A stretch of DNA of 64,000 nucleotides from assembly GCA_903772945.1 (NCBI GenBank), contig CAICTM010000066.1:1-64000 (forward strand), written 5' to 3'. Of this stretch, positions 21,375 to 31,462 are shown in pieces (position 1 is the stretch's first letter; every line of letters begins with the position of its first letter). The notes beneath the pieces were generated by a model. The model did not search any database. It saw nothing but the letters and a program-made list of their open reading frames with translations, and had not been told where the DNA came from. The DNA comes from Seminavis robusta. Its lineage: Eukaryota; Bacillariophyta; Bacillariophyceae; Naviculales; Naviculaceae. A program made the translations under genes and the position numbers.

Positions 21375-23970
21375 CTAATCGTCATCTTCCTGTACTGATA
21401 CTTGGAACAGTTCGATGCAGCCGCCATCGAACAGCGGAAGATTCTGGTTCCGCAGAAAGATGACACCCCACATGAACGCAGTAAACCAAAGAGCTGTGTA
21501 TTGGTTCGGTTGATATTTGCGAATGACAATGGCGTGGGGAACTGGCAGCAACCCTACCATTGTGATTTCATTGAGAACGGCCAGAATCTCAGCCTCGTCA
21601 ACGACGCCTTGCTTCTTCAACACAATCTCGTCCACAACTGGGACAAGATGCTGCAAGAGGCGCGTTACAGTTTCCATTGGAAGACTCTCCTTGAGTTCGG
21701 TCAGCCAAGCTTCTGTGGGCTGGAATGGTGTTCCGGTAACACTGCTGTGTGCGCTTGTGGTTTCGCCACCGTCAATATTCGGGATGCCCTTTTGGCTCAA
21801 TGTCATCTTGTCGCGGTTGCCAGCAACTGTTGTGTGGTCTCCGTAGATCTTGTGGCATTGCGATTGCGCCTTTTGCAATGTGAGTGACGCAAGGTTGCCG
21901 AATGAATCCTATTGATCAAGAAGTAAATGAGGAGGAGACTGGTTGAGTGAGACAAAAAAAAACACAGCAAAGAACGTCATTTAGCGACAACGAATGAATT
22001 TCCTCCTTACCTTTCGTCGGACAATGGCGTACACCAAGTGGGCGTTGCCGTGGTACTGGTATTGCAAGATGTTGTTGAAGACTTCCAACAGCAATGCCAA
22101 GTGTCGATGGGCGTATTCACCGCTGTACAAAAATTTGGGGCTGCTGAACAGCTCGAACAGATTGACAAGCTTGACAGCCGCCACGAGACTCATGCTACGC
22201 CAGTACGGACTGACGTTGCACATGATTGTCAAGAAACAGGAATAAAGTGGTACCAACTTGTATGCACCGTTGACAATGAGTTTGTGAAGGGTGATGGTCA
22301 ACAAGTCGGCATGACAACCGGAGAACAGTGGGAGATCGGTTGGAAGTTTCTGTTGGAACGGTTTGTTGAGCGAAACGCCAAAGCTGCGCTCTCCGCTGAG
22401 TTTGAGCAACACGAACGTGCAAATGTGCACCAATCCAATCTGCGCAGGATCTCTGCGACTCTTGTACATGAGGAAGCAAATGGGGACAATGAGCTTGTTC
22501 ACGTTGCACTTTGTCAGTACGTGATTCATGAACAATGGATTCTCCTCCAAGAATTTCCACAGCAACACCAGCAGCTCTTGGAAACATTCCAAGTCAGGAG
22601 CCGCATGCGGCAGATAGTTGTTCTCACTTTCGTAGACGTTTCGCAAAAGGCGCGCAAATCCGTCAAAGACAAATGTGAGTTCCTTCGATGAGTTCATGCG
22701 TGCCAAAAGCGTTCGCATAATGTTGAATCCCCCTTTGCTAGCCATGTCGAATTCTACGACAGGAACGGCATTGTGATCCAGAACTGGCTCGGGGCTGCCA
22801 GGCAATCCGCAGTCCAAGAGTACGCACAGCACTTGGACTGATAGCTCTACCAGTTTGACGTGGTGGCCTTCCGAAAAGCCAGACATCGTTGCAACGCCTC
22901 GTGGGTCGTAGGATAGAATTGTGTTGAGCAAACTGTAGAAAAGGCAGATTGCGTTGGGAGCATCCGCAGCGGTGGCGACCGCCAGCCATCGACTGGCAAG
23001 TGGATTGTATTCATCGGCTGGCGAGAAGAGGGGATCGCAGCATGCTGCTAGCATCAATCGCAGCACTTCAATGCGGTTTTTGTCGTACTTTCGCGTAGCA
23101 GCATCAAAGCCAAGTTCAGATGCACTGACCCCTGCACCGGGCGACCAGCAAATGCTAGTTGGTCGAGGCAGAATCGGGACTCCCCACTCGACCTTCTTTT
23201 CCCTCAACCCAGCTTCTGCTCTCATCTCCCGGTCCTCCTTGGTGTTGTGTTCGCGGCGGTTATTGCCTCGTTTGCCTCCCTTGTCGGCATCTTCGTAGAA
23301 ATCGCAGGTGAATTGAGGTAAAAACAGCATGTGCATTGCTGCGTGAACGACCAACAGCGCCAACGGCTCTTGTTCATCTTCAGGTTTGTTGGCCTTGTCT
23401 TTGGCAGCTGACTGTGTGGACATTTCATCCTCCTTGGCTCCTCCGACCATCAAGCCAATCTTTTCATCTCCTGGGATTGGCGAGGCACCTGTTCCCCAGC
23501 ATAGCTGCTCCACAAATTCGTCCGCATCACCCAAATCACCTTTGGAAAGAGGACGTCAAAAGAAAGGTTGGATGAGTGATTAGAAAAAAATGACACTTCC
23601 GAACGCGTCATTGCTGGAGCAGAAAACCGCTGAAATTGTTCTTAGACTCACCTTTTTCCAGCAAAAAGGGCAGAATTCTAGTCAAGACACGGACGCAATT
23701 CAACGCTTGATCAAAGTAGATGTTGTAGGGCGTCTCTACAATCTGACACAGCTGTGCAGTTGCCTGTGTGAATAAGGTGGCTAAATTCTCAAACCGATCA
23801 TCTCTCAGTCGCCGCGCTGCTTCGGGAGGAATCAATTCAAAGACCTCTTGAGCCGACGATGGAATTTTCCACAGCTCGTCCCAGAATTCCGCATCATCGC
23901 TAGACACATCCAGTTCGATCAACGCCTTGACGGACTCTCGGAACTTTTCACGCGATGCTGTCTGACCCAT
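21375..23970 (-). CDS. HID1: HID1 (high-temperature-induced dauer-forming protein 1) orthologue, three exons
   Basis: HID1 proteins are peripheral Golgi/secretory-granule factors. Predicted exons are 23970-23652, 23539-22011 and 21908-21375, with introns of 112 and 102 bp and clean GT-AG borders. The product is 793 residues; from memory, animal HID1 has close to 790. The start is MGQTASREKFRES, with Gly2 suitable for N-myristoylation as in animal HID1. It is followed by FWDELW, LIPPEAARRLRDD and LNCVRVLTRILPFLLEKG. The C-terminus has the family block PMETVTRLLQHLVP, VGLLPVPHAIVIRKYQ and WFTAFMWGVIFLRNQ. Exon joins give LLEKG|DLGDADEF and RRK|DSFGNL. A linker of variable sequence (KPEDEQEP and surroundings) lies in exon 2. 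The gene looks complete and intact. Confidence 0.94.
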
Positions 23971-25224
23971 GGTTGTGGATTACTGACTGTCACGGCCAAG
24001 ACAACAACTTGGGTCAACGTCGTCTTCTTTCTCGTTCGTTGCTCAACAACAAAACAAGCCACTGTCCCTCTCACTATTTCAATCAATCAACGCCTCCTTG
24101 CTTGTTTCCTGCGATCGCACACAACGGAGATTGCCTCAACAAACAAGAAGCAACCAACCAACAGAATGCAGTCCGTCGCTCTCGACCTCGTCGCCAAAGC
24201 GGTTTCTGCGAGGGTCGCTTTGGTGCAAGCGAGTCGACCTCGAAAACGCCAACCCTAATCGCATTTCCAGACACAAAAAGAGCTCTGTTTGCAAGCCAGT
24301 AAGGCCAAGACAATAATAGCCCCAACCTTGAAGACACAAAAGAGCAAAGTTTTGAGGCCAGCAAGACTGCTTGCTCAAAGACTGACCAGAAAATTTGAGA
24401 CCTTTCTCTTTCGTCCTTCAATGGCATTCAATTACCGTGGGCCTTGTGGAATGAATTTCTATCGAATCTTCAATCGAATGATTGATTCAAACGTCTCCAC
24501 GGAGACTCGACTTGACTCAAACACTTACTTGTTCAGTCCTTCCGTGCTAGCTAGGCTCTAGCTACATAGCTAGCTAGATCTATGCATACCGCTACAGGTA
24601 CCACCCCTGTAGATATCTTCAACAGCTCTAACCTGTCACCGCATTCCGCACCTTCCAGCTGCTCTTCCAAGCTGCTCCACCCCGTGAACCTCCAAACCTC
24701 CCGGTAAGTGGAGCTAGACTACACGTGTAAAAGTTTCTGAGTATGGTACCTAGTAACATGGTAACATGGGACAGCTTATGGGATGGAGGACAGGATGATT
24801 TTTGGATTTTTTGGAATGACCATCCTTTCTCCTTCGGCACTTTGCCCCAAGAACCAAATAATTCGACCGAAAGAACCCTGAATGGCTGAAAAGGCAATTC
24901 AACCACGCATCAGCCAATCTATTCTAACCCATGCTTGCCTTTGAAGACATTTCTCAGATGGCAGGTCATATATCCCAATTACAGAAAAATGACTGAAAGG
25001 GTAACTCAGTTGCCAGAATTCTCCATAAGTTCTTTTTTGTTTAGTAAAATAATGCTAACTTCGCAGTCATTTTTGGAAGAAGTGGAGCAGCCGATCTGCC
25101 GATCTTGCGAATGAATCTTTTTCTTCCGGCCGTCGAAAGCTACTGGTAGTACGCTCTCTCTTTCAGCTTGTGAACCACCAAGAAACACCGGCTCCCACAT
25201 TTCAAACTAAGCGTCGCTAATCGC
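23971..25224. other. Divergent intergenic region, 1.25 kb
   Basis: The region lies between the start of HID1 (-) and the heat-shock-factor gene (+) and should carry both promoters. CTAGCTAG words cluster at 24547-24580. No gene was recognised. Confidence 0.5.
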
Positions 25225-26528
25225 ATGGATAAGCTCGAGCTGCTTCTTCTCATCAAATCCCAAATCCCCACCATGATTGCTAACATGCCCTGCCCCCTGA
25301 CAATTCACTCTCTGGAGCTACCTCTATTGGAACCCAGTAGCTCTGCACCCATGCCGTGGAAGCTACGAAACAGCATGGTCCGTGGTGTTTCTCCCCAGGG
25401 TGAGGATGACGACAAGAACGTATCATTTCCACTTCAGTTGTATAAAATGCTAGGTCAGGCATGCTCAGACACAAACAACGTTGGTGGACCGTTTGAAGAG
25501 ACGGTATCTTGGGAGCCCAATGGCACGTCTTTCGCTATTCACGACTTTTCGAAGTTCTCGACGTTGATAATGCCCAGGTATGCATACGATGTCGTTATCG
25601 TTTGGTCAGCTTTTGAAAGGGGAGAAGCCTAAATACGCTTGTCTTTTCGTTCTCGATGCACACCAGATACTTTTTCATCTCGAAACTCTCTTCCTTCCAT
25701 CGATTGCTCGACTTGCACGGCTTCTCTCGTTTACAGCACCAATCCAGTAGTGGAGTCCACCAGGAAACCCACACGCACAGCCTGTTTCGACGTGGCAGTC
25801 CTCGTCTTCTCACCAGCTTGGTTCGCAGGAGGAGCATCCAGTCAAAGGAAGCGAGAAGGACGCTCGTCAAGCCGACTTTGCTATCCATTGATCAGTCGAA
25901 GACAACTTGTTTCAGCCCAAGTCCTCTTCTAGGGAGGCCATCGGTTGCGTCTGTTGTCTCCAATACAAGTGACTGGGAATCGGATTACAGCCAGCCTGAA
26001 GTTCCAGATACCAGGGTTGTGCCCGCCTCACCGGCGCCTTGGTCGAGCCTCGATGTTCCTGAATGTGAGCTCACCGAGGCCATCGACTTCCTATCTGATA
26101 TCTTCCCCTTCGAGGACAAGAAAGCTGCTGGTCTGTCAACGGTGGCGCCTCGGGTGGTACCTAGCACACTTTTGTCTCAAGGAACGAATCCAATTAAGGA
26201 GCCCAAACCGCTTTCCCAATCATTGGTTGGAAAATCTCCGCCTCCGAAACTCAACAGCACCGTCGGTCCGCTACGCACACCGGGGCGATTGAGAAATGCC
26301 TTTGGATATGGCATGCGGTGTGTGTGTGTCCATGCCGTGGGACGAGGGAGGACAGCCAAAGGGTCTGTAGTGAAGCAAACAATTTGCATGGACCTTACAT
26401 CTCGAAATCAGGAAGAAGAGGCTGAGCGGTTGCGCTTTCAGAGACCACTTGAGATTTCCATTTCAACAGAGATGAACCATAAGATTTGGGGGGAGGAGTT
26501 GTTTGGACCCAAGTTGGTCCAGTCCTAA
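25225..26528 (+). CDS. Heat-shock-factor (HSF) type DNA-binding protein, two exons
   Basis: Exons 25225-25577 and 25667-26528 are joined by an 89-bp intron (GTATGC to CACCAG) that splits an Arg codon; the product has 404 residues. The HSF domain runs from about residue 70: FPLQLYKMLGQA, VSWEPNGTSFAIHDFSKFS, TLIMPRYF and then SSFHRLLDLHGFSRL. The intron lies inside the domain before the recognition helix. Compared with the standard S-F-x-R-Q-L-N-x-Y-G-F, the Gln is Leu, the Asn is Asp and the Tyr is His. LFRRGSPRLLTSLVRR after the domain matches the usual F-x-R-G-x-x-x-L-L-x-x-I-x-R tail. No clear coiled coil follows; the rest is Ser/Pro-rich. Diatoms have many HSF genes. The altered recognition helix suggests a diverged member. 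Confidence 0.82.
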
Positions 26529-28124
26529 AATTGCTTTCACTCTTGTCTATCCACGCACGGATGAAACTGTATCCGCAATCCGCAGCCGTGGTTCGCTTTG
26601 CACTTTCAGAACGGAAGAAAGAGTTTGCGGATGCTTGGCGCCCCCGCAGCACGTTCTATCAGTTTACTTGCTACATGCTGCCAAAGGTACATCAAGCAGC
26701 CTACTTTATTTTAAAACATGCATATATTTCATTTGTCTTTGCACAAGCTGGCCGGTTGGGATGTCATTATTGCGCCATGTGGATGTTAAGCTCGAAGCCA
26801 GGAGTAGTACTAGACCACCGTTTAACTTATTTGCTCTGTTCTCGAGATGCATTCTCCGAAAAAGAAGCAGAATTGCGGCCAGTGTTGAACCAAGAACTCA
26901 TCGTTCGACATACACAACAGCACCATGGGAGGCAACAACATTAAATGTCTGAAATTCAGGGTCAACTTTTGGGGGCTAAAGAGGATACAGGCCCTTAGTT
27001 TTCGCGCTCAGTGCCTACTAGCCAGTATCATCGAAGCTGAGAAGCACTGTGCTCAGAGTTGGCGATTCAGTGGACCGAACGCTGGAGTTCGCCAACGATT
27101 TTGGAGCTAGATCGCATTGCTTGTCATTGCCAAAGCCTTCAGCACCGGGGGTGTTTCCCATGACTTTATGGGGGGGTTAGGCATGAGCGCGGGGAGGGAA
27201 AAGAAGAAGAAGAGGAGAGGGTTATCGTTGAGTTCCAGATTCCGGTTGGAGAGCAGGCAGGGCTAAAGATCTGGTCACGAAGATGCCAGTAATGAACCAG
27301 AAAGAGGGGAAACGGCAATGACCTGGTCATCGGCCCCTCTCCGTTAAATCTCCTACATCCGAAGAACATGTATATGTCAGCAAATACGTCACCAGAGAGG
27401 TTCGTTGATCAAATTCAAATTGATCCAACGGATATTCCGATACCTTCTGGCTGGCTCTTTCCCAATCCTTCGCTGACACCAAACCCTCCCACAATTCGAA
27501 ATTTCGACACCACAGCAACAGCGACGTCCTACACCGGGTAAGAATGTTGTTGTTACTGTTTGACAATGGCGGTTGTTGTTTGCGATAGCTAATGATTGCT
27601 AACACTATTATCTTGTCCTCTGCTGCTACTGTTGTTACTTTGGCTGAAGAGTCGTTCGATCGCTCTCAACCGAACGGCGTGCAACCAGATCGGACGACAC
27701 CGTGACTCCTTCCTCTACCGACACTCCTTCCTCTACGGACGATCCTTCCTCTACCGACGCCTGCTGGTCTATTTTGTCTTAGTCAGCGACTACGTGGGTA
27801 GGGGCAAGACTCTTGGCAACAACAACAACCACTACTACTCCTACGTCCCCACCGAACGTCGTCCTTCCACCGAACGTGTCCTCCACCGAACGTCGTCCTT
27901 CCACCAACGTCGCTTCCACCGAACGTCACAATGAGGATTGCTACTAGTCCATGGTTCTCCAAGTGGCTGCAAAGTGTCAACAATACCCATTCAATGAGCT
28001 GAGGTACAAGGCAAGGATTCAATCAAGTATGTCATTTGTGGGTAAACAGTGATGAGGAGGATAATTCTGTTTGGACAACCAGCATGGAAGTGACGGTTCT
28101 TGAGGATTTGATATTGCAAGGAGC
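26529..28124. other. Intergenic stretch, 1.6 kb, mostly featureless
   Basis: Apart from the degenerate repeats described at 27707-27930, only short unsupported open frames are present. Confidence 0.4.
27707..27930 (+). repeat. Two degenerate short tandem repeats
   Basis: At 27707-27763 the unit TCCTTCCTCTACCGACAC is repeated about three times. At 27848-27930 the unit GTCCTTCCACCGAACGTC is repeated about four to five times with changes. Translation does not give a protein I recognise. Confidence 0.65.
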
Positions 28125-28484
28125 ATGCAAGCCACTTCTCCTGCCATGACCGACATCATGGATTACATGTTAGCTTCAGGCCTTCGAAAAGTCCAAAATG
28201 GTAACAGAGCTGTCATCTCCACCCTCTCTGAAATGCTGGAGTCGCCGTCGCCACATCCCTGTGAAAGGAAGGACATCTGCATTGAGTGCATCTATTGGTT
28301 AGTGAGGGAAAGGATCAGTGAGAGCTATGAGGTTCCTCCCTTGAAGGACAGTTTTATATGGATGCTTGCATTTCATTGTTGCCGCTGGTATGACCACAAG
28401 AAGAATATTTCCTTCCAGGAATTGGCTGCGATGAGTGAGACTATGGTTATTGATTTCATTGGCATTGATTCAGATGATGAGTGA
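28125..28484 (+). CDS. Short hypothetical protein (119 residues), doubtful
   Basis: An open frame opens at MQATSPAMTDIMDYMLA and ends in an acidic tail (FIGIDSDDE). It has a Cys-rich centre (HPCERKDICIECIYWL) and a His/Cys/Trp-rich stretch (HCCRWYDHKKN). No family is recognised. It lies 3' of, and on the opposite strand to, the decayed transposase-like gene and could be an accessory frame or debris of that element. The length is modest and there is no splice or context support. Confidence 0.25.
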   Translation: MQATSPAMTDIMDYMLASGLRKVQNGNRAVISTLSEMLESPSPHPCERKDICIECIYWLVRERISESYEVPPLKDSFIWMLAFHCCRWYDHKKNISFQELAAMSETMVIDFIGIDSDDE

Positions 28485-28567
28485 GACTATGGTGATGATT
28501 TCTTGGCAATGATTATGTAAGTTACTGGCTAAATTAGAAATGAATTTGATGGATCTAAATATTGTTG

Positions 28568-31462
28568 CTACCCATACCCACTCAATTTAGATTGGCAATG
28601 GGGATCATGTGGTGGTCTTCTCTCCTGTGTGTCAACCAATGGCAGTATTTGTGACAGCACCATTCGGTGGAGGTTGCTGGAAGGAGCTGGCAGTATTGGC
28701 TGCAATTGCTGCTGCATTAAGGCAAGTTGCATCATTTGAATCTGGTGTTGTTGCTGATAGAGAATCAGGTTACCAATGTAAGAATTTCTTGTTTGTGCTA
28801 CAGGAGGAGCTGCTTGTGGTGGTGGATTGGGTGGTGGAGGTTGGAGCTGTGGAACGGTTGTGGGGTTGTTGTTGTGGACGGTTGTGGTGGTGGAACCGGT
28901 TGTGGTTTGTGGAACCGGTTGTGGTTGTGAAGCTTCAACTGGACTGGTGCACAAATCTACACAAGCAACAATCATTTGGTGAGTACTTCTGCTGTGAGGT
29001 TTGAATCAAACAATGAAGTCTGAAAAGAATCCTCTCCAGTGTCCTTTGCAATGGCTCTGCATTTGGAAATGGCTTGTCTAGACCAACAGCTTGTGCATTT
29101 CATTCAGGTAAGCCAACTCTGAATGGTTCAATATGGAACCACCTTCTCCCATCCAAGCTGGAATTGACTCCTTCTGCCACTGATTCTTGACAGGAAGGCT
29201 TCTTGTGTCAATCTTGAGTTTGTATCTAGCAGTCCAGCAGGTTGAGTGCATCAGCAAGGCTCCCTCTCATTCCACCATTGCCAAAGTGGGCAAACTTGTC
29301 ATGGAAAGCTCTAACTTTGACTCTCCTCTCCTTGATAGGTACTCTGAAGATTGTGCTTGGAGTTTGGAGAAGGTTGGATTGTGTCATACATTTCTTCCAT
29401 GCAGGGGATCAGCCAATGAGCAGCTTTCTCCACACAGTTCTCTACAGCTGGCTTGGTGTCTGAGTAACAAGGTATAGTTCTTGCTGGATCGAGTCGGCCC
29501 TGTCTGGCTGGCTACCATCACTGGCAGTCACCTTGTACTGCAGAACCACTGTTGCAACTTCTGTCTCATTGTCTCTGGTTCTCTCATCTTCTTCCTCAGA
29601 TACTTGAGTACCGATCTCTGAATACCTTGGAGGCTTGCATGTCGGAGATCTCTGCCATGGAGTAGTGCTTGCCATTGGAGGACAAGAGGCCATGTTTCAA
29701 GCATGGAGGACCTTCTCATAGTCATCTGGTGAGTACTCATAGAGCAGTCCAAGAGGTCTCCCATTGCTTGAAAGTAATCAATGTGACCCTTCCTCAAAGT
29801 TGACAGAATCCTTTTCTCATAATGGAACAGGCCAAGTCTTCCCTCGATACCTGAAAGAGACTCCCATAGTCATCCTTTTTGGGCCATGTGTTCGCTGTAC
29901 ATGGCAGCTGGTTTGAAGTTGCTCCTCCTTGCTAGCTGCATGGCAGCATGGGAGAGTGGATGGTCTTGGTGGTGGGAACAAGAACAGCAACATGCAATCT
30001 CACCAGTCTCTGTGGCAGCATCCCAAACGCAGCAGCACCAAGACTCTGGAGTAGTTCTTGACACCTGAAAGGTATGGTCTTGACAGAAGATTCCTTTGTT
30101 GAACTGACACTTTGGATCTCTCTTGTGTGCCTTTGGTTGTCACTGATCCTCCACGGATTCCTGTTGGAAGCACAAGCAGCATCATATATATCTCTGATGG
30201 TGTCACCAAGGGGAGGAATACTGTCTGATGTAAGTCCTCCTTTTGAAGAAAGGGATCTGGATCTGTCCTTCCTCCCAATAGGAGAAGTATGATGCCATGG
30301 CCCTAATGAACTGTCTGTTGATTGCATTGTAGATGAGCCGGCTGCAGAGTTCACCATTTCCATAGGTAACCATTATAGTGTCAAACACTCCAGTTGCTGT
30401 TCTGTCCAAGTGACTAGCTTGTTAGGTAGAGCGTACTTTTCTCCACTGGATAGAGCAATAAGCATGGTCTGGGATCGAGACAGCACTTCTGCAGAGTTGC
30501 ATCGAATCTTCTGTTGCAGCTTTCACAAACCATGGACATGACCATACACCAAGAAGGAGGACCAGTGATGCCAAAGATGGGGAACAAGTCTTGTTGTGTG
30601 ACCAGTTGTCCTTGTATTCTTGAGTTTGCCAGACATCTTCCATCAGGGCAGGGTACAGTGATTCACATCGATTCCAGTCCACTAGAAGGAGTTTCTGCCC
30701 AACAATGGAGTGGTAGTGAGGAGACTCGAATTGCTCCTCTGTGGAGGAACTGTCATGGTGAGTCCATCAAAATGTTGCTGGAATAGTTCCTGGTTCTTTG
30801 ACCTTGTAATGGATTCTGACACTGCTTCTGCCATTGCTAGCATTGCCAGTGGTGCTCCTTTCTTCTTGTGCTTTTCCACAAAGGCAGTATCATTAACAAG
30901 AGTGGTTACCTTTTCACAAAGAGCTACTGGAGTGGCCATTGCTGCCTTTTGTTGCTGTTGCCGGCTCTGCTTTGGTTTGGCTGTGTTGGTTCTAGCAGCA
31001 AAGAATGCTTCTCCATTTTCTCTGTGGAATGCCTCCAGCTCCTCTCTCATTCAGTGGTAGAGGAGCACTGAATTGTCTGGTGAGTCTTCTGCTTTCTTTG
31101 ATTGTCTCCATGGTCAGCGCATTCAAAGGTCCTTGTCCTTTTGTTATTTTATTCTTAATACAGAAGACAGAGTGTGATCTCTTGGGGACTCTGAGACCAA
31201 GATGTCTGGCCTTACAGATGACACAGTTCTTGAGTGGATCAAAGACTTCTGCTACCTCTCCTCCCAGTGTCGTTTGGGGTCCTTCTTCTCTGGCTCTCTT
31301 CGATCTGTTGTTGTTGGCAGCGAGTTCAAAAGCTCTCTTCTTTTGCGAGTTCCTATTCTGGCTTTGGCATCCCATTCCTGTGGCTGTTGTGGCAGCGCCA
31401 GTTGTTGTTGTGTTATCCATGATGCTGTCTTCTGCTGCTGCTGTTGGTGGCTTTTTGGCCAA
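28568..31462 (-). pseudogene. Decayed transposase-like gene of a repeated family
   Basis: On the minus strand, recognisable blocks occur in the right order but in several different frames. They begin with a basic N-terminus (KKRAFELAANNNRSKRAREE) and a Cys/His block (CVICKARHLGLRVPKRSHSVF, then a Cys). A second putative zinc-binding block follows (MVCESCNRRFDA). Then come VTYGNGELCSRLIYNAINRQ, DTIRDIYDAACASNRNPWRI, DHTFQV, VWDAATETGEIA and LRKGHIDYFQAMGDLLD, and finally a Gln/Pro-rich end (PPPPNPPPQAAPP). The zinc-binding start and D-x-T-F/WDA-type strands suggest a DDE transposase, perhaps MULE- or Zisupton-like. The family name is inferred from memory. No terminal repeats were found. The copy is clearly broken. 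Confidence 0.5.

Noticed and set aside
26486-26952. Open frames behind the HSF gene, considered as a third HSF exon
   Set aside because: The HSF frame ends normally at 26528, and no donor site or HSF C-terminal feature links to these frames.
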